Origin: Erysipelotrichaceae bacterium
GTDB taxonomy: Bacteria > Bacillota_I > Bacilli_A > RFN20 > CAG-449
Direction: 5' to 3'
DNA: 64,000 bases
NCBI GenBank assembly: GCA_015059095.1
Contig: SVBA01000007.1
Location: forward strand, 1 to 64,000
Shown here: positions 7,332 through 16,214 of the stretch, piece after piece
How positions within the stretch are numbered: position 1 is the first letter of the stretch
Layout of the letters: the number at the start of each line of letters is the position of its first letter
Notes under the pieces: generated by a model
The model's input: only the letters and a program-made list of their open reading frames with translations
What the model was told of the DNA's origin: nothing
Database searches by the model: none
Position numbers and translations under genes: made by a program

Positions 7332-8558
7332 TTAACAATTGAACTTTTCTAATAATTTTCTAATCTTCTCTATATACTCTTCATTTTTAAATACAAAATA
7401 ATTTTGTAATTGAAGAATTCTTTCTAAAAGATAGGTTTCATTTTTGGATGAATTTGTAATTATTTTAACTATGCTTTTATTATCCCACGTGTAGAAATAT
7501 AGATATGTTTCAATTATGTTAGGAATAATTTTATCTAAATCTAAAGGGACGTTTAATATAAACTTTCCTTCATTTCTATCTACATATACATTATTTTCTT
7601 TACTCGCTTTTATGAAATTATTTGAATATACTGTATTCTCAAATCGATCTTTATTGGAAAGATAAATTTGATATCTTAATTTTTGGTGAATATCATAACA
7701 TATCTTTGCCATATTAGGAGCATTTTGACTATATATTCCTGTTGTTGTTCCTAGTGATAATCCATCATATTTTTCTTTAATCTCAGCTAAGATATTTTCA
7801 ATTTCTTTTATCATTTTTTGATCAAATAAATTACCAACTGAAGTTAAATGTGAAAATTGTCCCAAATATATTCTTGTTACAAATTCACTTATTTCATTTA
7901 AAAGTACTAATTCATCATAAGATAAATCTATTTTTATATATTGAGTAGATAAACTTCTTTCTATATCAACATTACCATCTTCATTATATTGAATTCCTTT
8001 ATCTATATAGAAATTATAATATTTTGCATACCATTCTTTTAAAAATTTTTCTTTTCTACTTTTTAATACCTTATTAGCATGTTTAATAATATTTTTTAAA
8101 TTCATTGGAGTATAATTAATTTGATCCATTGATACACAAAAATAATTATCAAGCTTAAGAGTTGATCCATGTAAATGACCATGAATATTAATCAAATATG
8201 GATTATCTAAAGCTTCTTTCAAAGGCTCATGAGATAAAACTATATTATTTTGTAAATAAATAGGGACACTATATACTTCGTCAAATCCAATTCTTTTAAA
8301 ATATTCTTCACCTTTTTGATCATGATTTCCTCTAACTAATATCTTATATCCATTAAGTCTATGTATGATTCTTTGAAAATCTCCTTTACCAAAAAACACA
8401 TCTCCAAGATGATATACTTTGTCTTTTTTAGTAACGACAGAATTCCATTTTTTAATTATAAATTCATCATGTTCTTCAATTGTTTTAAAATCGAATCTTT
8501 CAAAATCTAATACACGTTTATGCCCAAAATGAGTATCACTTAATACGAATATCGCCAT
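7332..8558 (-). CDS. Metallophosphoesterase with unknown C-terminal domain
   Basis: A calcineurin-like phosphoesterase: DTH (D8, H10), GDV (D53), GNHD (N78-H79), VLSHEPL (H110) and IHGHLHG (H126-H130) give the full set of two-metal ligands, within about residues 1-165. The remaining ~240 residues form a separate domain that I do not recognise. The family cleaves phosphodiesters or phosphomonoesters (cyclic nucleotides, RNA ends, nucleotides); the substrate is open. Good ribosome site (GAAGGAGG). It overlaps the preceding phosphoesterase gene by 19 bp, so the two are translated together. Confidence 0.78.
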   Translation of the reverse strand: MAIFVLSDTHFGHKRVLDFERFDFKTIEEHDEFIIKKWNSVVTKKDKVYHLGDVFFGKGDFQRIIHRLNGYKILVRGNHDQKGEEYFKRIGFDEVYSVPIYLQNNIVLSHEPLKEALDNPYLINIHGHLHGSTLKLDNYFCVSMDQINYTPMNLKNIIKHANKVLKSRKEKFLKEWYAKYYNFYIDKGIQYNEDGNVDIERSLSTQYIKIDLSYDELVLLNEISEFVTRIYLGQFSHLTSVGNLFDQKMIKEIENILAEIKEKYDGLSLGTTTGIYSQNAPNMAKICYDIHQKLRYQIYLSNKDRFENTVYSNNFIKASKENNVYVDRNEGKFILNVPLDLDKIIPNIIETYLYFYTWDNKSIVKIITNSSKNETYLLERILQLQNYFVFKNEEYIEKIRKLLEKFNC

Positions 8559-9895
8559 ATTTTTTCCTCCTTCATTTTTTTAATTTCCATTTCTAATAAA
8601 GAATATAATTCATCAGTAGTTTTTTGATAAAATCCCGTTTCTTTTTTAAAAATTTCATCACTTAGATAACTATCCATTACATATTCAGCAGCATTAGGTA
8701 AATACTTTTCTTTTTCATTTACTTTATGAATTAATTCCATAATCTTTTCTTCAATTTCTTTATCATTACTAACTTCTTTAAAAGCATTACTCACCTCTTC
8801 AAAATCCAAATCTTCCTTATGGTAATAATTATAAAAGGCGGCCTTAAAATTTACTTTTTTCTTTAAATAAGTTAGATCAACATTATTATATTTTTCTATT
8901 GCTAATATCATTTCCACAATATCATAACCATCTACATGAATTTTAAATCCGTCATCATATATGATTTTCAAATCATCATCTCTTAAATAATGATTTATCC
9001 ACATATTTGGATAATATTTTATATTTACGATACCTTTAGATGAAATGTATCCCCATCTTTTATGGAATCTACCATGTACATACCATTCTGGTAAATCTTC
9101 CTCAACAATCTTCGTATTATAGTTAAACTTACTATATAAATATGGAGCGTTACTAACATATTTACAATGTCTTATATCTTCTATAAAATATGCTGGACTA
9201 TTATATTTTTTATTTTTATTTCCTCTATATTCTTTTTTTATTTCTAGAATATTATCATAGAAGCATCTTTTCTTATTATCAATTATTCTATCTACATGAT
9301 AATGACCAAAATACCAATACTTGTAATCTACCAATTTATCTATAAAATTTAATTTTGCGTTGCAAATATCTGGTGTATATCCAAATTCATTAGAAACAGT
9401 TTTACTATCACAACAATGTGTTAACACATAATCCACTTTGAAATTAACTTTCTTTAAATTCGAAATTGCATTATTAATATCTTCATCCATTATTTCTTCT
9501 TCTGGCCAATAAGATAAACCTATCTTTCTATATTTTTTGTCTATTGATATTGCTCCACCAATACATAAAAACTTCAAATCATTAATAGTCATTATTTCTC
9601 CACGTAATACGTGATAAACATTATTATCTAAATAATGCATTTTTGCCCCAAATCGTTCTACGATTGGAAAACATTCTAATAAATGAAAATTTTCATGATT
9701 ACCATCGATGTAAATAACAGTTATCCCTAGAAAGTTAAATTTTCTAATATAATCATCTAATGTTTCTCTACTCCAAACTATTCCTGCATCACCTAAAATA
9801 ATTAATACATCTTTTTTAGAATAATAACCTGAATTAAAATAATTTAATTTTTCAAAATCAATCAAACCATGTGTGTCCCCAGTAATATAAATCAT
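8540..9895 (-). CDS. Second metallophosphoesterase with unknown C-terminal domain
   Basis: A 451-residue protein with an N-terminal calcineurin-like domain: GDTHG (D7, H9), LGDAG (D36), DGNHEN (N66-H67), LTHCCD (H160) and FGHYH (H198, H200). All metal ligands are present. Residues ~215-451 are an extension without recognisable family, with HGRFHKRWGYISSKG and long acidic helices. It belongs to a different subfamily from the downstream enzyme, so this is not a simple duplication. It starts 2 bp after the stop of the 342-aa gene, with GAGGGG as ribosome site. Middle gene of a three-gene operon. Confidence 0.75.
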   Translation of the reverse strand: MIYITGDTHGLIDFEKLNYFNSGYYSKKDVLIILGDAGIVWSRETLDDYIRKFNFLGITVIYIDGNHENFHLLECFPIVERFGAKMHYLDNNVYHVLRGEIMTINDLKFLCIGGAISIDKKYRKIGLSYWPEEEIMDEDINNAISNLKKVNFKVDYVLTHCCDSKTVSNEFGYTPDICNAKLNFIDKLVDYKYWYFGHYHVDRIIDNKKRCFYDNILEIKKEYRGNKNKKYNSPAYFIEDIRHCKYVSNAPYLYSKFNYNTKIVEEDLPEWYVHGRFHKRWGYISSKGIVNIKYYPNMWINHYLRDDDLKIIYDDGFKIHVDGYDIVEMILAIEKYNNVDLTYLKKKVNFKAAFYNYYHKEDLDFEEVSNAFKEVSNDKEIEEKIMELIHKVNEKEKYLPNAAEYVMDSYLSDEIFKKETGFYQKTTDELYSLLEMEIKKMKEEKIWRYSY

Positions 9896-9897
9896 TT

Positions 9898-10926
9898 TTA
9901 ACTTCCCCTCTTTAAGATTTTCTTTTCATTAATTATTTTTTTTAATTCATCAACACTTAAATTATTTTTAATTACATAATTCAAATAATAGGTTCTCAAC
10001 TTATCATCTTTCACTTTTAATAATTCTTTATAATGTTCCCATAACAAATCCTTATTTATTGAGTCCCAATTTGGAAAAAATAAGTAAAATCTATGCATCA
10101 ACTTGATGTTCTTCTTTCCAAATCCTCTTCCCATATAATAAATAGCCTCTTTAGCAATTCTAGAATAAATCTCATCGCTACATTTGATATTTAATGTGGC
10201 TCCATTTTCTTCATCTACTCTTTTCCCTAGAAGCCATTTTTGATGTAATAATTCTACTTTAACAAAAGTAGAAACCTCATTTGTAAATATTTTGATTCTT
10301 TCATTTATTTCACTTTCCACTTCCTCAGAGCTCATTATTTGTTTTATCTTTTTTAATATTTTTTTATATTTTATAAGTTTTTTTCTATATTTATATTCGC
10401 CTAAGATATTCAAATAAATATTTAAATACTCTTCAAAATTTTCTTGATTCACATCAAACTCATAAAAAGACCTAAATAATTTGATAAATTTCTTTTTATT
10501 TTTTAATAAACACCCAATATATAATTCTAAAATATACTTCAAACTCATTGCATAGTCGATATCCAAATTTAAAAAATAGTTCCCATCTTCTAGTACCAAT
10601 TTGGAATAATTTAAAATATTAATTTTCCCAGACAAATATCTATCTCTTTTAAATTTTTCATAATCATTTTCATAATAAATTAAAGATAATCTAATATCAT
10701 AAATTTGAGAATACATATTACTTGACTTTAATTGTGAAACGTCATATTCTCTTTTTCCCTTTTTTATCATCCCAGTAACAACACTACCATATACATACCT
10801 TAATCTTTCTTCTTTGGTTTCAAAATACATGTCAATGAAGTTAATTCCACTCCTAATTAAAAATAAAGCATCAAATAATTCTTCGTTCAGAGTATCAATT
10901 TCATCTTTTGTCAATAAAATTTTCAT
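9898..10926 (-). CDS. Hypothetical helical protein, first gene of phosphoesterase operon
   Basis: A 342-residue, Lys/Glu/Tyr-rich, probably all-helical soluble protein; no motif recognised and no membrane segments. No ribosome site is visible before the ATG, and the predicted leader is only ~20 nt. It is divergent from the XRE regulator and sits 2 bp before the first phosphoesterase. As the first gene of the operon it may be the sensor or binding partner of the two enzymes; that is inference from position only. Confidence 0.55.
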   Translation of the reverse strand: MKILLTKDEIDTLNEELFDALFLIRSGINFIDMYFETKEERLRYVYGSVVTGMIKKGKREYDVSQLKSSNMYSQIYDIRLSLIYYENDYEKFKRDRYLSGKINILNYSKLVLEDGNYFLNLDIDYAMSLKYILELYIGCLLKNKKKFIKLFRSFYEFDVNQENFEEYLNIYLNILGEYKYRKKLIKYKKILKKIKQIMSSEEVESEINERIKIFTNEVSTFVKVELLHQKWLLGKRVDEENGATLNIKCSDEIYSRIAKEAIYYMGRGFGKKNIKLMHRFYLFFPNWDSINKDLLWEHYKELLKVKDDKLRTYYLNYVIKNNLSVDELKKIINEKKILKRGS

Positions 10927-10953
10927 TTTAACTATTTTTCATCTTAAATATAT

Positions 10954-10982
10954 ATTATAATTTATTTAGTAATTATTACAAA
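10954..10982 (-). promoter_or_regulatory. Divergent promoter with palindromic operator
   Basis: For the minus-strand operon: -35 TTGTAA (10976-10981), 16-bp spacer, -10 TATAAT (10954-10959). For the plus-strand XRE gene TATAAT also occurs at 10956-10961. A perfect palindrome GTAAT-T-ATTAC (10969-10979) lies between the two start sites, and is well placed to bind the XRE protein and control both directions. Confidence 0.5.
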
Positions 10983-10994
10983 AAGAGGTAAAAT

Positions 10995-11357
10995 ATGAAA
11001 TTTAACGAAACATTAAAAGCATGTAGAGAAGAAAAAAATTTATCAATTAAATCACTAGCAGATAAAATCGGAGTTAAACCTTACACAATTTCAGATTGGG
11101 AGACAGGAAGATCCGAACCTTCAATCAATAATCTAATTAAACTTTCCAATTTTTTTAATGTTAGATTAGATTTTTTAGTTGGCAATACACTACCACAAGA
11201 TGATGAATATGATGAAATTATTAATATAATTAATAATTTTCAAACTCGTGTTTACGATGATGAAATTAATGAATTATTCAGTGGCCTTTCAAATAAGAAT
11301 CGAAAAAAATTAATCAATATATTAACAATTGTAAAACAAGAACTACTCAAAAAATAA
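10995..11357 (+). CDS. XRE-family transcriptional regulator
   Basis: A 120-residue protein with a textbook HTH_3 domain at residues 5-62 (SIKSLADKIGVKPYTISDWE then GRSEPSINNLIKLSNFF) and a short acidic C-terminal dimerisation part. Ribosome site AGAGGT. It is divergent, 68 bp from the 342-aa/phosphoesterase operon, and the palindrome between them is a likely binding site, so it is the predicted controller of that operon. A strong terminator follows. Confidence 0.85.
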   Translation: MKFNETLKACREEKNLSIKSLADKIGVKPYTISDWETGRSEPSINNLIKLSNFFNVRLDFLVGNTLPQDDEYDEIINIINNFQTRVYDDEINELFSGLSNKNRKKLINILTIVKQELLKK

Positions 11358-11368
11358 TAAAAATATTT

Positions 11369-11415
11369 AAGACTTATTCTCCTTTCATCTAAATTATACA
11401 ATAAGTCTTTTTGTT
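11369..11415 (+). terminator. Terminator after XRE gene
   Basis: Ten-bp perfect stem AAGACTTATT (11369-11378) / AATAAGTCTT (11400-11409) with a 21-nt loop, followed by TTTTG. Confidence 0.7.
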
Positions 11416-11569
11416 TGTAAATATTTTTTACTTATTATATATCTACTAGTAATTTTTACTATTTATATTATAACAAATTATTGTATTTTTTACTAACGTT
11501 TCAACTAATTAATTCTTTATAAAATAATTATTTTATATTAAAATAAAACCAAGAAAAGGAGATATTTTT

Positions 11570-14050
11570 ATGAATAAAAATTTTATTAAGTTACTTCTTG
11601 TTACTCTTCTACTAACTTCATGTCAAGTAGAACATTCATCAAGCATTAATAATTCTTCTAATGAACCATCTTCTTCTACTTCTTTTGAAGTAGAAAATAG
11701 TTCTTCTAGTGAAAATAGCTCAAGTAGTTCTTCTAGTGAATCTCATTCATCTAGTGAATCAAGCTCTGAAGCATCAAGCGATAATACTAGTTCAGAAGAA
11801 TCAATTTTTGATTCTTTACCTCCAATTAGTTATGTACAAGTATTTGCTCCTAGTAATTATACTCATGTATATGCATGGATAAATACTAACACAGGCGTCA
11901 ATGAATTATGTTCTAAATGGCCTGGAACAACTCTAAAGAATTATGATTCAGAATGGAAAACATATGACTTCCCTGGTTATACAGAATTAAATGTTATCTT
12001 CAATACTGGTAGTAATCAAGATCAAACCGCAGACTTAACAATTAGTAAAGAAGGTTATTATTGGTATTATGATGGAGGATTACATATGGTACCTCCTGGA
12101 GAAGAAGATTCTAGTGGTGGAACTGGACAAGTACCATCAATCCCATCTTATCAAGCTGACTCATGGAAAGAATTTAAATTCTGGAATGAATATGATTCTT
12201 CTTATTGGAAAACTATTAATAAATATAATGGTTCAAGAAAAGACTTTAGACAAGAATCTATCTATTTTGCAATTACTACTAGATTCTATGATGGAGACTC
12301 TTCAAATAACGTCCATTGTTGGGATGGATCAAATCCAGATTCGGATCCAGCTTGGAGAGGAGACTTCAAAGGGTTAATTGAAAAAATGGATTATATTAAA
12401 GCCTTAGGCTTTACTTCTATTTGGATTACTCCTGTAGTTGAAAACTGCTCTGGTTATGACTACCATGGTTACCACGCATTAAACTTCCAAAAAGTTGACC
12501 CTAGATATCTTTCAGAAGATGTATCTTTCCAAACAGTAATTAACGAAGCTCATAAAAGAGATATGAAAATTATTCTTGACGTAGTATTTAATCATACAGG
12601 AAACTTTGGAGAAGGAAACATCTTCCCAATGTTTGAAAAAGTAGGCGACTTAGGTTCATTTAATTGTGTCAAACTAGTAAAAGAATCACCACTTCCTTCT
12701 AACTACAATAGTTTAGATTCAGGAGAACAATATGACGCTAGAATTGCTGCTATGAAGAATACAAGAAATGATGGTTCAGATCCTAATTATATTTATCATC
12801 ATTATGGCAACTTCTCTTGGGATACATTTGGTGATCAAGTCGCTCAAATCGCTGGAGATTGTGTAGATTTAAATACTGAAAATCCAGTAGTCGCAGAATA
12901 TATTGTAAAATCTTATGGTGAATTTATTAAAATGGGTGTCGATGCATTTAGAATTGATACTATGAAACATATTTCTCGATTAACACTAAATAATTATATC
13001 TTCCCTGCTTTATATGAATTTGCTAATAAATGTGGTAACACTAACTTCTTTATGTTTGGTGAAGTATGTACTAGAGTTAGAGAAGTTTGGAATAGAAACA
13101 TTCCTGCTTTATCTGCTCCTTTCTATACTTGGAAAGAAGAAAAAGAATACCCTTGGGGTGATACTGAAACTAACTTATCAAGCATCGAAAAAGCATATAA
13201 CGACAATAACGAAGTAAATAATGAAAGGACTTCAACAAATGCAAAATTAAATGGTGTTACTTATCATGCTCCAGATTATAGTGCATCTAATGGAGTAGGT
13301 GTCATTGACTTCCCAATGCATTGGAATTTCCAATACGCTAGAGACGCATTCAATTTAGCAAAATCTACAGATCAATATTATAACGATGCTACTTACAACG
13401 TAACTTATGTAGATTCACATGACTATGGTCCAGATGGTATTTCAACAGTAAGATACAATATGGGTACTAGATCATGGGCAGAAAATATGAACTTAATGTT
13501 CACATTTAGAGGAATTCCATGTATCTACTATGGTTCTGAAATCGAATTCCAAAAAGGTAAAGTAATCGACCAAGGTCCAAACTTAAAGTTAAGTGAAACA
13601 GGTAGAGCGTATTATGGTGATCATTTAGAAGGTTCAGTAACTGCTACTGGATTTGGTGATTACTCTGCTTCAGGAACAGTTAATACCACATTAAGTTCAA
13701 CTCTTTCTCAACACTTAATTAAACTAAATAAAATTAGACAAGCAGTACCTGCTTTATCATTAGGTCAATACACTACTAATAATGTAAATGGTGAAATGGC
13801 ATTTATTAGAAGATATACAGATTCCAGTATCGATTCTCTTGCTTTAGTTTCTATATCTAATTCCGCAACATTCTCTAATATTCCAAATGGTAAATATGTC
13901 GATGTTGTTACAGGAGACATTAAAAATGTTTCAAATGGAACATTAAGTGTTAGCTCTATTGGACAAGGAAACTTAAGAGTATATGTATTACAAAATACAA
14001 CAACTGGTACATTAAGTAGAATTGGTGGATCAACTGCTTACTTAAAATAA
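11570..14050 (+). CDS. Extracellular lipoprotein alpha-amylase (GH13) with starch-binding domain
   Basis: An 826-residue cell-surface starch-degrading enzyme. Signal peptide with lipobox LTSC (Cys18); Ser-rich linker (about 22-78); CBM26-like starch-binding module (about 85-170, with VYAWINTNTG and WPGT); GH13 catalytic barrel from about 205 to 720; C-terminal beta domain. Region I is DVVFNHTG, region II GVDAFRIDTMKH (nucleophile D463), region III FMFGEV (acid/base E498), region IV YVDSHD (D618). It should cut alpha-1,4-glucans outside the cell. Single-gene unit with AAAAGGAG ribosome site and its own terminator. The CBM resembles the C-terminal domain of the starch-binding lipoprotein at 30323-32503. 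Confidence 0.92.
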   Translation: MNKNFIKLLLVTLLLTSCQVEHSSSINNSSNEPSSSTSFEVENSSSSENSSSSSSSESHSSSESSSEASSDNTSSEESIFDSLPPISYVQVFAPSNYTHVYAWINTNTGVNELCSKWPGTTLKNYDSEWKTYDFPGYTELNVIFNTGSNQDQTADLTISKEGYYWYYDGGLHMVPPGEEDSSGGTGQVPSIPSYQADSWKEFKFWNEYDSSYWKTINKYNGSRKDFRQESIYFAITTRFYDGDSSNNVHCWDGSNPDSDPAWRGDFKGLIEKMDYIKALGFTSIWITPVVENCSGYDYHGYHALNFQKVDPRYLSEDVSFQTVINEAHKRDMKIILDVVFNHTGNFGEGNIFPMFEKVGDLGSFNCVKLVKESPLPSNYNSLDSGEQYDARIAAMKNTRNDGSDPNYIYHHYGNFSWDTFGDQVAQIAGDCVDLNTENPVVAEYIVKSYGEFIKMGVDAFRIDTMKHISRLTLNNYIFPALYEFANKCGNTNFFMFGEVCTRVREVWNRNIPALSAPFYTWKEEKEYPWGDTETNLSSIEKAYNDNNEVNNERTSTNAKLNGVTYHAPDYSASNGVGVIDFPMHWNFQYARDAFNLAKSTDQYYNDATYNVTYVDSHDYGPDGISTVRYNMGTRSWAENMNLMFTFRGIPCIYYGSEIEFQKGKVIDQGPNLKLSETGRAYYGDHLEGSVTATGFGDYSASGTVNTTLSSTLSQHLIKLNKIRQAVPALSLGQYTTNNVNGEMAFIRRYTDSSIDSLALVSISNSATFSNIPNGKYVDVVTGDIKNVSNGTLSVSSIGQGNLRVYVLQNTTTGTLSRIGGSTAYLK

Positions 14051-14087
14051 CATAGGTTTTTAGTCAAAAACTCAACATATAACCTTA

Positions 14088-14123
14088 AAAGCGTATCTAA
14101 ATATTGATACGCTTTTTTTAATT
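14088..14123 (+). terminator. Terminator of the amylase gene
   Basis: AAAGCGTATC (14088-14097) pairs with GATACGCTTT (14106-14115), followed by a T run. Confidence 0.85.
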
Positions 14124-14156
14124 CAAACATAATAGATAAATTATATATTACTATTA

Positions 14157-14181
14157 AAAAAGAGTAGTTAATAAACTACTC
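14157..14181 (-). terminator. Terminator of the DUF2188 gene
   Basis: Minus-strand stem GAGTAGTT/AACTACTC (14162-14181), followed by TTTTTT; it faces the amylase terminator. Confidence 0.75.
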
Positions 14182-14188
14182 ATAAAAA

Positions 14189-14398
14189 TTAATACTTTCT
14201 AATTTTTCCATCTAAGCCATGTAACATTACATAACTACCATCATTTTTATTTTTGCATAATTGTTTAGCGTATTCTAATGCTTCAGCTTGAGTTGGGAAT
14301 AATTTAATTACTTTTGTAGAACCTTGAATGAATACTTTCCATTCTCTTCCATCGTTTTCCCTTTTAGATACATGATAACAAGTTTTTGCGTCTGCCAT
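14189..14398 (-). CDS. DUF2188 domain protein
   Basis: A 69-residue protein that is a single DUF2188 domain: YHVSKRENDGREWKVFIQGS, KLFPTQAEALEYAKQL, and SYVMLHGLDGKIRK. DUF2188 proteins are small, widespread in Firmicutes, and of unknown function; they often sit near stress genes. Good ribosome site (AAAGGAG). It appears to be a single-gene unit. Confidence 0.8.
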   Translation of the reverse strand: MADAKTCYHVSKRENDGREWKVFIQGSTKVIKLFPTQAEALEYAKQLCKNKNDGSYVMLHGLDGKIRKY

Positions 14399-14475
14399 AT
14401 TATAATTTACTCCTTTACTTCCTTTATCTTTAATATAATTATAAATAAAAAATGAAAAAATGCAAATACCTAAAA

Positions 14476-15216
14476 TTATTCATTACTAACTTTTGTAAAT
14501 AATTGATAATTTCCATTTCTAAAATCTTCATAAGAAACATCAAAAATATTATTATTTAAGAATTCTTCATCAACTTTAACTAATGTATCAATATTATAAT
14601 TATCATTTCCATAATCATTATTTGTTTTAATATTTTGATAAGTAGATGGATCAGAGATAATAAATTGTTGATCATCCTTTTTAAATCCAATTAATAGATC
14701 ATTTTCAAAGATAGCATCTTCTTTAAATAATCCTATTACTTCTCTTCGATAAATAGATAAAACCTTTTTATTATTTTTTTCATATAAACTATATGATATA
14801 TATTCACGAATAATTAAATAATCATTAATAACATATGGATTTTCTTTTATAGTCCAAGAGAATGAATTTTTATTATATCCTCCTGCTAAATCTATATAAT
14901 ATTCCCCTTTTTCAAATGTACAAATATAATACTTAGGATAATTATTACCAGTTTTAACTAATACTCCATATACCTTATTATCTCTAATAACCATATTAGA
15001 ATGATTGATTGTATATTTTTCTACATTTGATCCTTCATCTCTATCACTCATATCAGTTGTATACCAATAATGATATTCATGTAGATAATATTTTTTAACT
15101 TCTTCTATAAAAGATAAATATTCTTTATAAGAATATTCTTTTAATCCTACCTTTAAATTATTATTACATGAAGTTATTAAAACTTCTTTATCTTCTACTA
15201 TAGTATATAATTTCAT
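14476..15216 (-). CDS. Hypothetical protein, 246 aa
   Basis: Not recognised. Soluble, Tyr/Asn/Lys-rich and probably beta-rich, with no signal peptide. The chosen ATG (MKLYTIVEDKEVL) is preceded by AAGGAG at 6 nt; an upstream in-frame start would run into the acetyltransferase gene and lacks a ribosome site. It starts 10 bp after the acetyltransferase stop, so the two form an operon. Confidence 0.5.
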   Translation of the reverse strand: MKLYTIVEDKEVLITSCNNNLKVGLKEYSYKEYLSFIEEVKKYYLHEYHYWYTTDMSDRDEGSNVEKYTINHSNMVIRDNKVYGVLVKTGNNYPKYYICTFEKGEYYIDLAGGYNKNSFSWTIKENPYVINDYLIIREYISYSLYEKNNKKVLSIYRREVIGLFKEDAIFENDLLIGFKKDDQQFIISDPSTYQNIKTNNDYGNDNYNIDTLVKVDEEFLNNNIFDVSYEDFRNGNYQLFTKVSNE

Positions 15217-15226
15217 ACTGTTCTCC

Positions 15227-15754
15227 TTACTTAACGTTGATCCAATATCTTTGATTGATCTTTCCTTTTTCATCTACAAACTCATTTTCTAGAACTCCAC
15301 CATTATTAATAATTGATTTTCTAGAACCGATATTATCTTTATCACAAACCATTAATACTTTTTCAATACCTAGTTTTTCACATTCTTGAAGTGCTAAAGA
15401 AATCATTTTAGTCGCATATCCTTTTCTTCTTTCACTAGGTCTAATTCCATCACCAATATGACCAGCATACTTCAAAAGATAATCATTTAAGTAATGTCTT
15501 ATATTGACTGCCCCTAAAAGAATATTTCTTTCTTCATCTAAAAGAAAGAAAACTGAATCAGGAACTTTCCCTTCTCTAGTTTCTTTGTGTTCAAGATTAT
15601 CTAAATAATAATCAAAGTCCTTATAATCATTTTTAAATATTGCCCAAGGAGAATGATTAGTATTATTTTTCTTAATATCCTCTTTCCATTCATCAATCAT
15701 TTCTTTTAATTGAAGATAATATTCTTTAGTTAATTTAATCAATTTCACTTTCAT
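15227..15754 (-). CDS. GNAT family N-acetyltransferase
   Basis: A 175-residue acetyltransferase: LLGAVNIRHYLN (beta4), GHIGDGIRPSERRKGYATKMISLAL with the acetyl-CoA pyrophosphate loop (R/Q-x-x-G-x-G/A as RRKGYA), and VLMVCDKDNIGSRKSIINNGG typical of the C-terminal half. It resembles the YjcK/RimJ-like small-molecule or protein N-acetyltransferases; the substrate is unknown. ATG with AGGTG at 6 nt is preferred over the GTG three codons upstream. Confidence 0.85.
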   Translation of the reverse strand: MKVKLIKLTKEYYLQLKEMIDEWKEDIKKNNTNHSPWAIFKNDYKDFDYYLDNLEHKETREGKVPDSVFFLLDEERNILLGAVNIRHYLNDYLLKYAGHIGDGIRPSERRKGYATKMISLALQECEKLGIEKVLMVCDKDNIGSRKSIINNGGVLENEFVDEKGKINQRYWINVK

Positions 15755-15848
15755 TTTAAACACCTATTAAAATTATACATAATTAATTATTACAATTTCT
15801 ATCATTTTAATATATTATTAAAGTAATAAGAAAAAGGAGAATGATAAT

Positions 15849-16169
15849 ATGTTAGAAAACCCAATTAATGAAATCCCAGAATTAGATGAATCAGAATTTG
15901 CTGATGATGATATTGTTACACTACTAACTGCAGATGGTGAAGAAATTAGATTTATCGAAATCGCAGGTATTGCACATAAAGGTAATTTCTATGCAATTCT
16001 TCAACCAGAAGAATTAATCGAAGGAATGAACGATGATGAAGCTTTAGTATTTAAAGTATCAAGAGGAGAAAATGGACAAGATAAATTTGAAATCGTATTA
16101 GACGATGAAATTATCGATGCAGTATTTAAAACTTATAATGAATTATTAGATAACGCACAAAAAGACTAA
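15849..16169 (+). CDS. DUF1292 (YrzB-like) protein
   Basis: A 106-residue acidic protein; DDDIVTLLTADGEEIRFIEIAGI and NFYAILQP.E...MNDDEALVFKV are the DUF1292 signature. In Bacillota the family is usually encoded near yrrK/yqgF and mltG, but here it stands alone between convergent and divergent neighbours. Function unknown. Ribosome site AAAAGGAG. Confidence 0.85.
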   Translation: MLENPINEIPELDESEFADDDIVTLLTADGEEIRFIEIAGIAHKGNFYAILQPEELIEGMNDDEALVFKVSRGENGQDKFEIVLDDEIIDAVFKTYNELLDNAQKD

Positions 16170-16177
16170 TAACTAAA

Positions 16178-16214
16178 AATAATGTCTACATCAAATAGAC
16201 ATTATTTTTTTTAT
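16178..16214. terminator. Bidirectional terminator
   Basis: AATAATGTCTA (16178-16188) pairs with TAGACATTATT (16196-16206); T run to the right on the plus strand and A run to the left, so it can serve both the DUF1292 gene and the convergent Sel1 gene. Confidence 0.75.
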
